Source: Actinomycetes bacterium | Lineage (GTDB): Bacteria > Actinomycetota > Actinomycetes > Propionibacteriales > Propionibacteriaceae | Direction of reading: 5' to 3' | DNA length: 11,767 nt | NCBI GenBank assembly: GCA_023387135.1 | Contig: JAEWIK010000053.1 | Span: forward strand, 1-11,767 | In this document: piece after piece, positions 1 through 7,341 of the stretch | Layout: the number at the start of each line of letters is the position of its first letter | Position numbering within the stretch: the stretch's first letter is position 1 | Notes under the pieces: generated by a model | What the model was told of the DNA's origin: nothing | What the model saw: the letters and a program-made list of their open reading frames with translations, nothing else | Database searches by the model: none | Translations under genes and position numbers: made by a program

Positions 1-42
1 TACCTGGCCCTCCTCGCGGCCGCTGCCGACAAGGTGTCATGA
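1..42 (+). CDS. C-terminal tail of an upstream gene, probably a siderophore-binding lipoprotein
   Basis: Reading from base 1, a frame stays open for 13 codons (YLALLAAAADKVS) and stops at TGA 40-42, which overlaps the ATG of the following permease in an ATGA junction. Such 4-nt coupling is repeated at every later junction of this operon, so this is very likely the end of the preceding cistron. In FecCD/FepC operons the gene in this place is commonly the periplasmic-binding-protein-type ferric-siderophore lipoprotein, whose last helix is Ala/Leu-rich like this. That identity is inference from context; only 13 residues are visible. Confidence 0.55.
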   Translation, partial: YLALLAAAADKVS

Positions 43-1091
43 CCCTCCTCGCCGCCCCGACGCTCGACGGTGTGCCCGCCTCCCCGGCGGGCGCCCGGCG
101 GCGTCGGCGCGCGCTCGCGCTCGGCCTCGCAGGGGTCGCGTTGCTGGCGTGCGTGGCGGCGTCGCTCGCCTTCGGCGCGCGGGACGTCAGCCTCGGCGAC
201 GTGCTGGGCGGCCTCATGGCCTCTGACCCCGGCTCGTTCGCCGAGGTGGCGGTGAGGGAACGGATCCCCCGGACGGTGTTCGCTCTCGTGGTGGGCGCGG
301 CGCTCGGCCTCTCGGGGGCGCTGATGCAGGCCGTCACGCGCAACCCCCTCGCCGATCCCGGCATCCTCGGAGTGAACACCGGAGCCTCGCTGTTCGTCGT
401 GGCGGGCATCGCCTTCGCCGGCATCACCACCACCGGCCAGTACCTGTGGCTGGCCCTGGCGGGCGCCGCCGTCACCGCCGTCTTCGTGTACGCGGTGGGC
501 TCGGTGGGACGGGGTGGGGCGACTCCCGTGAAGCTGGCGCTCGCCGGCGCCGCCACGACGGCGGCGCTGAGTTCCCTGGTCAGCGCGATCCTGCTGCCGC
601 GCATCGACGTCATGACAGTCTTCAGGTTCTGGCAGGTGGGAGGTGTCGGCGGGGCCACCTGGGAGGCGCTCGGGGCGGTCGCGCCCTTCCTCGCGATCGG
701 GGGGGCGCTGGGCCTGCTGTCCGCGCGTCCGCTGAACGCCCTGGCCATGGGCGACGAACTCGCGGCCGGCCTCGGCGTCCGCACCGGGTTGCTGCGGCTC
801 CTGGCCGCCGTCGCCGGAGTGCTGCTGTGCGGCGCGGCGACCGCCGTCGCAGGGCCGATCGGCTTCGTGGGACTCATGGTGCCGCACGCTGTCAGGCTCG
901 TGACCGGGCCGGACCAGCGCTGGGTGCTGCCGCTGTCGGCGGTCGGCGGAGCCGTCGTGCTGACGGTGTCGGACGTCGTGGGAAGGCTCGCCGGACGCCC
1001 GGGCGAGCTCGAAGCCGGTGTGGTGACCGCCTTCCTCGGCGCACCGGTCCTGGTGGCGATAGCCCGCCGGTCGAGGATGCGTGCGCTGTGA
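39..1091 (+). CDS. FecCD-family ferric-siderophore ABC transporter permease (first subunit)
   Basis: This 350-residue polytopic membrane protein is one half of the channel of an iron-siderophore importer of the BtuC/FecCD family. After an Arg-rich cytoplasmic start (residues 20-24) the chain is a run of hydrophobic helices. The family signature GALMQAVTRNPLADPGILG, with the following NTGAS, lies near residues 93-116. The segment ALAMGDELAAGLGVR near 230-245 matches the coupling region that contacts the ATPase. Length is normal for the family. The ATG at 39 overlaps the preceding stop and has a weak AAGG just upstream, so translation is probably coupled. It pairs with the next gene as a heterodimer. 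The exact siderophore cannot be read from the sequence. Confidence 0.93.
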   Translation: MTLLAAPTLDGVPASPAGARRRRRALALGLAGVALLACVAASLAFGARDVSLGDVLGGLMASDPGSFAEVAVRERIPRTVFALVVGAALGLSGALMQAVTRNPLADPGILGVNTGASLFVVAGIAFAGITTTGQYLWLALAGAAVTAVFVYAVGSVGRGGATPVKLALAGAATTAALSSLVSAILLPRIDVMTVFRFWQVGGVGGATWEALGAVAPFLAIGGALGLLSARPLNALAMGDELAAGLGVRTGLLRLLAAVAGVLLCGAATAVAGPIGFVGLMVPHAVRLVTGPDQRWVLPLSAVGGAVVLTVSDVVGRLAGRPGELEAGVVTAFLGAPVLVAIARRSRMRAL

Positions 1092-2122
1092 CGGCCCTCA
1101 CCCTGCAGGCAGTCTCGGCGGGCCGCCGCTCCCGGCGGTCGAGGCGCCTCACCGTCACAGTCATCCTCGCGGCGCTGGTCGTGACGCTCGGTCTGCTCGG
1201 TCTCATGCTGGGCGCCACCGTCTACTCGCTCGACGACGTCGTGCGGGTGCTCGCCGGCGAGAAGGTGCAGGGCGCCTCGTTCGCCATCGGGTCGCTCAGG
1301 TTGCCGCGCGTGCTCGCAGGGACGATGGCGGGGCTCGCCTTCGGCGCCGCGGGAACCACCTTCCAGACCATGCTGCGCAACCCGCTGGCGAGCCCCGACA
1401 TCGTCGGCATCTCCGCGGGGGCGAGCGCGGCGGCGGTCTTCTGCATCCTCGTGCTGCACTGGAGCGGCCCGGCGGTCTCGCTGGTGGCGATCGTCGTCGG
1501 CCTCGCGACGGCCGCGCTCATCTACTGGCTCGCCCGCGGCGGCGAGTCGGCGGGCGGGAGGCTCATCCTGATAGGCATCGGGGTGGGGGCGATGCTCGAC
1601 TCGGTGGTGTCCTACCTGCTGCTGAACGCCTCGGCGTGGGACGTGCCGATGGCTGTCAGGTGGCTGACCGGCAGCCTCAACGGGACGCGGCTGGACGAGT
1701 TGCCGCCGCTCGCGCTGGCGGTCGTGGTGTTCGGCGGCGTCATCCTGCTGCTCGGCCGGAACCTGAAGGCGCTCGAGTTCGGCGACCAGACGGCGACGGC
1801 GCTCGGCGTCAGGGTCGACGCCAGCAGGCTCGCGCTGGTGCTCTGTGCCGTGGGCCTGGTCTCGTTCGCGACCGCGGTCACGGGCCCGATAGCTTTCGTC
1901 GCCTTCCTCGCCGGGCCCATCGCCACCCGGCTGGTGGGGGCCGGCTCCCAGGTGGTGCTGCCCGCCGCACTCACGGGGGCGGTGCTCGTCCTGGCCGCCG
2001 ACCTGCTGGGGCAGTTCGCCTTCGACACCAAGTTCCCCGTCGGGGTCGTCACGGGAATCCTCGGCGCCCCCTACCTCCTCTTCCTGCTCGCCCGCATCAA
2101 TCGCGCCGGAGGTTCAGCGTGA
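1088..2122 (+). CDS. FecCD-family ferric-siderophore ABC transporter permease (second subunit)
   Basis: A 344-residue integral membrane protein, partner of the preceding permease. The GTG at 1088 overlaps the previous TGA (GTGA) and is preceded by GAGGA at 1073-1077, which fixes the start; the frame is open further upstream, but that stretch only overlaps the first permease. The N-terminus is Arg/Ser-rich and then enters a hydrophobic helix. The family motif TMLRNPLASPDIVGISAGAS is present, as is the coupling segment FGDQTATALGVRVDASR in the second half. Length is normal. In FepD/FepG-type systems the two permeases form a heterodimer that sits on an ATPase dimer, and the ATPase gene follows directly here. 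Confidence 0.93.
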   Translation: MTALTLQAVSAGRRSRRSRRLTVTVILAALVVTLGLLGLMLGATVYSLDDVVRVLAGEKVQGASFAIGSLRLPRVLAGTMAGLAFGAAGTTFQTMLRNPLASPDIVGISAGASAAAVFCILVLHWSGPAVSLVAIVVGLATAALIYWLARGGESAGGRLILIGIGVGAMLDSVVSYLLLNASAWDVPMAVRWLTGSLNGTRLDELPPLALAVVVFGGVILLLGRNLKALEFGDQTATALGVRVDASRLALVLCAVGLVSFATAVTGPIAFVAFLAGPIATRLVGAGSQVVLPAALTGAVLVLAADLLGQFAFDTKFPVGVVTGILGAPYLLFLLARINRAGGSA

Positions 2123-2958
2123 CCAGCACCCATTCCCTCGTCGCCCGGGCCCTCGTCGCGGGCTACGGTGCCAGGACGGTCGTGGACGGCATCGACCTCG
2201 CCATCCCCGCCGGACGCATCACCGCCATCATCGGCGCCAACGCCTGCGGCAAGTCGACGCTGCTGAAGACCCTCGCGCGCCTGCTCGCCCCGACGTCCGG
2301 AGCCGTGCTGCTGGATGGTCACGACGTCCACGCCCTGCCGACCAAGGAGCTCGCCCGCACTCTCGGCCTGCTGCCGCAGTCACCGCTGGCGCCGGAAGGG
2401 ATAGCCGTGGCTGACCTGGTCGGACGCGGACGCCACCCCCACCAGCGGCTCTTCGCGGGCTGGAGCAGCGCCGACGAGGCGGCCGTCGCGGAGGCTCTCG
2501 AAGCGACCGGGACGGCGGGCCTGGCCGACCGCAGCGTCGATGAGTTGTCGGGCGGCCAGCGGCAGCGGGTCTGGGTGGCGATGGCGCTCGCGCAGCAGAC
2601 GGACGTCCTCCTGCTGGACGAGCCGACCACCTTCCTCGACGTCACCCACCAGATCGAGATCCTCGACCTGCTCACGGACCTCAACCGGATGCGCGGCACG
2701 ACGATCGTCATGGTGCTGCACGACATCAACCTGGCCGCGCGCTATGCCGACCACGTCGTCGCCGTGGAGGCAGGACGGGTGGTGGCGGCGGGCAGCCCGT
2801 CCGAGGTCATCACAGAAGGGCTCGTCAGCAGCGTGTTCGGGCTGGACTCGCTGATCGTGACAGACCCCGTCTCGGGCGCGCCGATGGTGCTGCCGCGCGG
2901 CCGTCACCATGTGCGACTGGCGGAGCCCGCGGCGTCCGCGCCGGTGTCGGCGGCATGA
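2119..2958 (+). CDS. FepC-type ABC transporter ATP-binding protein for ferric siderophores
   Basis: This 279-residue cytoplasmic ATPase powers siderophore import. The Walker A is GANACGKST (residues 39-47), the Q-loop Gln is 87, the signature LSGGQ is at 143-147, the Walker B LLLDEP ends near 169 with Glu168, and the switch His is 201. The Walker A carries Ala-Cys where many relatives have Asn-Gly, but the essential GxxxxGKST is intact. GTG at 2119 overlaps the permease stop in a GTGA junction, and a clear GGAGG at 2108-2112 supports this start. The tail after about residue 245 is extended and Pro/Ala/Arg-rich. The FecC/FepC assignment rests on its position directly behind two FecCD permeases. 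Confidence 0.94.
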   Translation: MTSTHSLVARALVAGYGARTVVDGIDLAIPAGRITAIIGANACGKSTLLKTLARLLAPTSGAVLLDGHDVHALPTKELARTLGLLPQSPLAPEGIAVADLVGRGRHPHQRLFAGWSSADEAAVAEALEATGTAGLADRSVDELSGGQRQRVWVAMALAQQTDVLLLDEPTTFLDVTHQIEILDLLTDLNRMRGTTIVMVLHDINLAARYADHVVAVEAGRVVAAGSPSEVITEGLVSSVFGLDSLIVTDPVSGAPMVLPRGRHHVRLAEPAASAPVSAA

Positions 2959-3854
2959 GCACCCCGTTCGACTTCTTCCCCGTGACTGTCGCCCGCGTCA
3001 CCGACGTCACGCCCTCGTTCAGGCGGTTCACCTTCACCGGCGACACCCTCGACTGCTTCGCCGACCCGGGCTGGGACCAGCGCATCAAGGTGGTGCTGCC
3101 GCTGCGTGACAGGGGGTTCGAGGAGTTGCCGCGCGGCGAGGACTGGTTCCTCCGTTGGAGAGGCCTGCCCGCCGACAGGCAGCACCCCTTCAGGACTTAC
3201 ACGGTGAGGGGGGTCAGGCAGCGCGCGAGGGAGGTGGACGTGGACATGGTCGTCCATCCCGTCAGCGGGCCCGCCTCGGCGTGGATAGCCGACGCCGGGG
3301 TCGGCGACGAGGCGGTGCTGCTGGGCCCCACCACCGACCACGCGGGCGAGTACGGCGGCGTCGACTTCCTGCCGCCCGCGAGGACCGAGAGCTTCCTGCT
3401 GGTGGGGGACGAGACGGCCGCGCCCGCCATCGCCGTCATCCTCGAACAGCTTCCCGCCACGGCACGTGGGATCGCCGTCCTGGAGGTCCCCGTCACCGAC
3501 GACCTCGGGTACCTGCCCTGGCATCCGGGGATCGACGTGCGGGTGTACCCGCGCGAGCAGGGCAGGCACGGCGAGGTGCTGGTGCGCGAAGCGCGCCGGG
3601 CGGCCATCGAGCTGGCTCCTCCCGGGGTCTCGCAGGAGGTCGAGGAGGTGGACGTCGACTCCGAGTTGCTGTGGGAGACGCCACGGTCGGACGACGGCAC
3701 CGCCGCGCTCCAGCGCACCCGGCTCTACGCCTGGCTCGCCGGCGAGGCCGGTGCCATCAAGGAACTGCGCCGCTTCCTGGTCGGCGACCTCGGCATCGAC
3801 CGCCGGTCGGTGGCGTTCATGGGCTACTGGCGCCTCGGCAAGGCGGAGTCGTAG
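2955..3854 (+). CDS. Siderophore-interacting protein (SIP family), FAD-containing ferric-siderophore reductase
   Basis: A 299-residue cytoplasmic flavoreductase of the SIP/ViuB family, which reduces imported ferric siderophore so that Fe(II) is released. The N-terminal half is the FAD-binding barrel, with the flavin motif RTYTVR at residues 80-85 and the following HPVSGPASAW segment (101-110). The C-terminal half is the NAD(P)H-binding domain, beginning near LLVGDETAAPAI, and it ends with the typical GYWRLG. Length is slightly above the usual SIP size. The ATG at 2955 overlaps the ATPase stop (ATGA), so it is the last cistron of the uptake operon. Its stop lies only 9 nt from the stop of the convergent dehydrogenase gene, and no terminator hairpin fits between them. 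Confidence 0.92.
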   Translation: MSTPFDFFPVTVARVTDVTPSFRRFTFTGDTLDCFADPGWDQRIKVVLPLRDRGFEELPRGEDWFLRWRGLPADRQHPFRTYTVRGVRQRAREVDVDMVVHPVSGPASAWIADAGVGDEAVLLGPTTDHAGEYGGVDFLPPARTESFLLVGDETAAPAIAVILEQLPATARGIAVLEVPVTDDLGYLPWHPGIDVRVYPREQGRHGEVLVREARRAAIELAPPGVSQEVEEVDVDSELLWETPRSDDGTAALQRTRLYAWLAGEAGAIKELRRFLVGDLGIDRRSVAFMGYWRLGKAES

Positions 3855-3863
3855 CGGGGCGCC

Positions 3864-5048
3864 TCAGGGCTTGAGGACCACCTTCACGTAGCCGTCCTGC
3901 TTCTTCTGGAACTTGCTGTAGGCGTCGGGTGCCTCGTCCAGCGGCAGGTGATGGCTGGCGAGGGTCTCGACCCCGAACACGTCCTCGTCGTGGGACAGCA
4001 GGTCGAAGAGGGTGTCGGTCCAGCGCCTCACGTTGGCCTGGCCCATCCTGATCGCCACCTGCTTGTCGAACAGCCTCATCAGGTTGACGGGGTCGACGGC
4101 GCCGCCATAGACGCCCGACAACGACACGGTGCCGCCACGCCTGACGGCGGCGAAGGCGTCCTCCAGGGCCGCCAGGCGATCGACGCCCACTGTCTGGGCG
4201 AGCACTGCCGCCATCGGCCTGGGCAGGGTGGTCACCATGTCGAGGGCCACCTTCGCCACCGGCGAGCCGTGAGCTTCCATGCCGACGGCGTCGATCACCC
4301 TGTCGGCGCCGCGCCCGCCGGTGAGTTCCTGAATCGCGGCGGGGATGTCGTCGATCTCGCCGGCGTCCAGCACCTCGACCCCGAACTCCTGGGCGAGCTT
4401 CAGCCGCTCAGGGACGAGGTCGATGCCGATCACCCGTTCAGCACCCCGGTGCAGGGCGCAGCGGGTGGCGAGTTGCCCGACGGGGCCGAGGCCGAAGACG
4501 GCCAGGGTCTCGCCGGGTTCGAGCTCGGCGTACTCGACCGCCTGCCACGCGGTGGGAAGGATGTCGGAGAGGTACAGCCAGCGGTCGTCGGGGCCCGAGT
4601 CGGGCACCTTGATGGGTCCGTACTGGGCCTGGGGGACGCGGAGGTACTCCGCCTGGCCGCCCGGCACCTGGCCGTAGAGCTTGGTGTAGCCGAACAGGGC
4701 CGCGCCGGTCTCGAACTCCTTGACCTGTGTGGTCTCACACTGCGACTGGAACCCTCGGACGCACTGGAAGCAGGTTCCGCAGGAGATGTTGAAGGGGACG
4801 ACCACCCTGTCGCCGGGGCGGAGGTCGCCTGCCTCGGGCCCGACCTCCTCGACGATCCCCATGGTCTCGTGACCGAGGATGTCGCCCGGCGTCATGAAGG
4901 GGGTGAGCGGCCCGTAGAGGTGGAGGTCGGAGCCGCAGATGGCGGTGGAGGTGACCCTCACTATCGCGTCGTTGGGAGCTTCGATCCGCGGGTCGGGAAC
5001 CTCCTTCACGCGGACGTCGCCCTTGCCGTGCCATGTCACTGCTCGCAT
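3864..5048 (-). CDS. Zinc-dependent alcohol dehydrogenase, formaldehyde-dehydrogenase-like
   Basis: A 394-residue medium-chain dehydrogenase/reductase. Visible ligands are catalytic-zinc Cys38 in AICGSD and the GHE at 59-61, then a structural-zinc set Cys90, Cys93, Cys96 and Cys104. The dinucleotide motif GLGPVG is at 186-191 and Asp210 ends the second Rossmann strand, which favours NAD over NADP. The opening MRAVTWHGKGDVRV and GGQAEYLRVP match the FDH-like branch of zinc alcohol dehydrogenases. The frame opens 14 codons earlier, but the ATG at 5048 has AGGAGGAG directly upstream, so I chose it. The true substrate (formaldehyde, a thiol adduct or another alcohol) cannot be read. A 113-nt gap with a large inverted repeat separates it from the thiol operon upstream. 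Confidence 0.9.
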   Translation of the reverse strand: MRAVTWHGKGDVRVKEVPDPRIEAPNDAIVRVTSTAICGSDLHLYGPLTPFMTPGDILGHETMGIVEEVGPEAGDLRPGDRVVVPFNISCGTCFQCVRGFQSQCETTQVKEFETGAALFGYTKLYGQVPGGQAEYLRVPQAQYGPIKVPDSGPDDRWLYLSDILPTAWQAVEYAELEPGETLAVFGLGPVGQLATRCALHRGAERVIGIDLVPERLKLAQEFGVEVLDAGEIDDIPAAIQELTGGRGADRVIDAVGMEAHGSPVAKVALDMVTTLPRPMAAVLAQTVGVDRLAALEDAFAAVRRGGTVSLSGVYGGAVDPVNLMRLFDKQVAIRMGQANVRRWTDTLFDLLSHDEDVFGVETLASHHLPLDEAPDAYSKFQKKQDGYVKVVLKP

Positions 5049-5060
5049 GTCTCCTCCTGT

Positions 5061-5151
5061 GGCGCCGCGGCCGGTGCCGTGCCTGTTCACAGGTCGTTTA
5101 GCCGCCCCGGCGGGTCGACAAACCCGAGCGGCACGGGCGACCCGCGGCGCC
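5061..5151. repeat. Perfect 10-bp inverted repeat flanking the dehydrogenase leader
   Basis: GGCGCCGCGG at 5061-5070 is exactly complementary to CCGCGGCGCC at 5142-5151, and inner arms GTGCC (5074-5078) and GGCAC (5130-5134) continue the pairing. Inside lie a smaller CCTGT-TC-ACAGG hairpin (5082-5093) and CGGGT...ACCCG (about 5110-5125). The block fills most of the gap between the microprotein gene and the dehydrogenase. It could act as a terminator for the first, an RNA leader structure for the second, or both. No T-run follows it. Confidence 0.55.
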
Positions 5152-5161
5152 GTGAGGAGGG

Positions 5162-5329
5162 TCAGCGACGCGAGAACAGCGAGCTCATGAACCCCGTCGG
5201 ACGCGCCTGGTCCTCATGGCCGGGGCAGCGCTGGTCCTTGGGGACGTTGCGCATCACCTGGTCGACGTGCTGGCCGCAGCCGGCCCAGGTCGTCTTGCCG
5301 CAGATCTGGCAGCGGACTGCTGAACACAT
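5162..5329 (-). CDS. Conserved-looking Cys/His-rich microprotein (55 aa), unknown function
   Basis: A short frame encodes 55 residues beginning MCSAVRCQICGKTTWAGCGQ. Cysteines lie at 2, 7, 10, 18 and 35 and histidines at 21 and 38, the spacing of a small zinc-ribbon-like or metal/thiol-binding fold. The C-terminus is basic (SLFSRR). A GAGGAG with a 6-nt spacer precedes the ATG, and codons are GC-ending as in neighbouring genes, so I regard it as real. I recall very similar short hypothetical proteins (CGKTTWAGCGxHVDxVM) in other actinobacteria, but no assigned function. It starts 40 nt after the CsoR-type gene on the same strand, so it is probably the last cistron of the thiol/sulfur operon. 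A role in zinc or persulfide handling is inference. Confidence 0.85.
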   Translation of the reverse strand: MCSAVRCQICGKTTWAGCGQHVDQVMRNVPKDQRCPGHEDQARPTGFMSSLFSRR

Positions 5330-5369
5330 GGGTTTCTCCTCGTGGTGGGTGGTGATGGGTGGTGGATGG

Positions 5370-5642
5370 TCAGGCGAGCATGAGGAACAGCTTCTCGAGC
5401 CGTTCGGTGGTCATCTGGTCGTCCCCGGCGGGCTCGGGGGTGGCGACGCAGTCCTTCATGGCGGTGGAGATGATGACGAAGCCCGCCTTGTCGAGGGCGC
5501 TGCGGACGGCGGCGAGTTGCGTCACGACGTCGGCGCAGGGGGCTCCGGTCTCCACTGCGGCGATGACGGCGTTGAGCTGTCCCGCGGCCCTGCGCAGCCG
5601 GTTGGCGATCTTCCGCTGCTGGTCGGGTTCTGTGGTGGCCAT
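5370..5642 (-). CDS. CsoR/CstR-family (DUF156) transcriptional repressor, probably persulfide-sensing
   Basis: A 90-residue all-helical regulator of the CsoR/RcnR/FrmR/CstR family. The N-terminal helix has the basic RLRRAAGQLNAV segment (15-26) used for DNA binding. Two cysteines sit at the family positions, Cys36 (GAPC) and Cys65 (MKDC). The copper-sensor His expected four residues before the second Cys is Ala61, so the Cys-His-Cys copper site of CsoR is missing. Two Cys without the His is the pattern of the persulfide sensor CstR. Its gene lies 10 nt after the rhodanese-fusion reductase (TGAGGAGGAGACCATG junction), and a family-type operator precedes the operon at 7722-7737, so it probably represses its own operon. 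A formaldehyde-sensing FrmR role is less likely because FrmR lacks the second Cys. Confidence 0.88.
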   Translation of the reverse strand: MATTEPDQQRKIANRLRRAAGQLNAVIAAVETGAPCADVVTQLAAVRSALDKAGFVIISTAMKDCVATPEPAGDDQMTTERLEKLFLMLA

Positions 5643-5652
5643 GGTCTCCTCC

Positions 5653-7341
5653 TCAGGCGTGCTCGGGCACGAGGTCGGGCTGCAGCAGGACGTCGGCCCG
5701 TCGTCCGAGCCCTGCTCGCAGGGTGGCGATGCCGCCCGACAGGCTGGCGGAGTCGAAACCGTTGGCGACCAGCACCCGGTGTGCGATGTAGGACCTGACG
5801 CCCGCCGCGCACATGACGCGGACAGGCCTTCCGGCAGCGGCTTCCCGCACCTCGTCGACCCGTTCGCGCAGTTCGGTGTGGGGGATGTTGAGCGCGCCCG
5901 GCAGGTGGCCGCCGGCGAACTCCTGGCGGCTGCGGGCGTCGAGGACGAGGGCGCTGTCGAGGACGTCGTCCACCTCCCACCAGTGCCACAACCGGGTCAC
6001 GCCGGTGAGCACGTTGTCCCCGACGAGGCCCGCCATGGTGATGGGGTCCTTGGCGTTGCCGTACGGAGGCGCGTACGCGAGGTCGAGGTCGATCAGCCCC
6101 GTGACGTCCATGCCGTTGCGGAGTGCCGTCGCCAGCACGTCGATGCGCTTGTCGACGCCCTCGGCGCCGACTGCCTGGGCGCCCAGCAGGCGCCCGTCCG
6201 AGGCCGCGAAGTGGACGACGAGGTGGACAGGAACGGCTCCCGGGAAGTAACCGGCGTGCTGATTGGGGTGCAGGTGCACTGTGTGGTGCTCGATGCCCCG
6301 GGACACGAGCGTCGCACGGTTCGCGCCGGTCATGGCGGCGGTGAGCGAGCCGATGCGGACGATGGAGGTCCCGAGCGGACGGGGGACGTCGCGGGCGGGA
6401 GCCACGCCGAGGATGTCGTCGGCGACCAGCCTGCCCGCCCGCTTGGCCGGGCCGGCCAGCGCGACCGGGCGGCGGGTGCCGCTGACGGCGTCGACGCTCA
6501 ACGTGGCGTCGCCCACCGCCCAGACCTGCGGGAGGCTGGTGCGCCCGTGCTCGTCGACGATCAGCGCGCCGCGCTCACAGGCAGCGCCCGCCTGCTCGAA
6601 GACCGCGGTGTCGGGGCGGACCCCCACCGACAGGACGACGAGGTCGGCCTGCAGTTCGGTGCCGTCGGCGAGGACGACGGTGTCGGCGGCCTCGCCCGGG
6701 ACGATCGCGGTGGCCGCACGGCCGTCCCTCACCGTGACACCGAGCCGCCGCAACTCGTCCTCGACGAGCGCGGCGAGCTCGGCCTCCAGCGGGGGAAGGA
6801 CGTGGTCTGCGAGTTCCACGACGGTGACGTCGACGCCTCTGGCGGCGAGGGCCTCGGCGGTCTCCAGTCCGATGAAGCCGCCGCCGAGCACCACGGCCCG
6901 CCTGGCGGTCGACGCGAGTTCCTGGAGGGTGGTGGCGTCAGCCACGCTGCGCAGGGTGTGGACGCGGGGCGAGTCGAGGCCCGGGATCGCGGGCCTGAGG
7001 GCCTGGGCGCCGGGGGAGAGCACGAGGGCGTCGTAGCCGATGGTGTCGATGCCGGACGGGGTACTGACAGTGAGGCTGCGGGAGACCGGGTCGAGGCCCA
7101 GCACGTCGTGCCTGACGCGCACGTCGAGGTTGAGCGATGCCTTCAGCGAGGCGGGGGTCTGGACGAGCAGTGCCGCCTCGTCGGTGATCTCGCCGCCCAC
7201 GTAGTAGGGCAGGCCACAGTTGGCGAACGACACGTGGTCGCCCCTGTCGAGCACGATGATCTCGGCCTGCTCGTCGAGCCGCCGTGCCCGGGCGGCACAG
7301 CTCATGCCACCGGCGACCCCGCCCACGATGACGATGCGCAT
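5653..7341 (-). CDS. FAD-dependent CoA-disulfide/persulfide reductase with C-terminal rhodanese domain (CoADR-Rhd / NPSR type)
   Basis: A 562-residue fusion. Residues 1 to about 440 are a pyridine-nucleotide-disulfide reductase: GGVAGG FAD motif at 7-12, single redox Cys42 in SFANCGLPYY (instead of a CxxxxC pair), a second Rossmann motif GGGFIGLE mid-chain, and the family LAYAPPY at 421-427. Residues from about 450 form a rhodanese domain (LDARSRQEFAGGHLPGA) with catalytic loop CAAGVR beginning at Cys511. Characterised relatives are CoA-disulfide reductases and NADH-dependent persulfide reductases, which use the single Cys with CoA to reduce disulfides, persulfides or polysulfides while the rhodanese delivers sulfane sulfur. 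The ATG shares one base with the thioredoxin stop (TGATG), so the two are translationally coupled. Cytoplasmic; no signal peptide. Confidence 0.93.
   Translation of the reverse strand: MRIVIVGGVAGGMSCAARARRLDEQAEIIVLDRGDHVSFANCGLPYYVGGEITDEAALLVQTPASLKASLNLDVRVRHDVLGLDPVSRSLTVSTPSGIDTIGYDALVLSPGAQALRPAIPGLDSPRVHTLRSVADATTLQELASTARRAVVLGGGFIGLETAEALAARGVDVTVVELADHVLPPLEAELAALVEDELRRLGVTVRDGRAATAIVPGEAADTVVLADGTELQADLVVLSVGVRPDTAVFEQAGAACERGALIVDEHGRTSLPQVWAVGDATLSVDAVSGTRRPVALAGPAKRAGRLVADDILGVAPARDVPRPLGTSIVRIGSLTAAMTGANRATLVSRGIEHHTVHLHPNQHAGYFPGAVPVHLVVHFAASDGRLLGAQAVGAEGVDKRIDVLATALRNGMDVTGLIDLDLAYAPPYGNAKDPITMAGLVGDNVLTGVTRLWHWWEVDDVLDSALVLDARSRQEFAGGHLPGALNIPHTELRERVDEVREAAAGRPVRVMCAAGVRSYIAHRVLVANGFDSASLSGGIATLRAGLGRRADVLLQPDLVPEHA

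Noticed and set aside
2235..2265. Defective Walker A in the siderophore ATPase (NAC instead of NGC)
   Set aside because: The required GxxxxGKST is complete and this variant is, to my knowledge, seen in other actinobacterial FepC proteins, so it is not a sign of inactivation.
5049..5090. Upstream ATG adding 14 residues to the zinc dehydrogenase
   Set aside because: The added residues do not match the family N-terminus, whereas ATG 5048 has an ideal AGGAGGAG site and starts the conserved MRAVTW.
5370..5642. Copper-responsive CsoR assignment
   Set aside because: The His of the Cu(I) site is Ala61, and no copper ATPase or copper chaperone is nearby.
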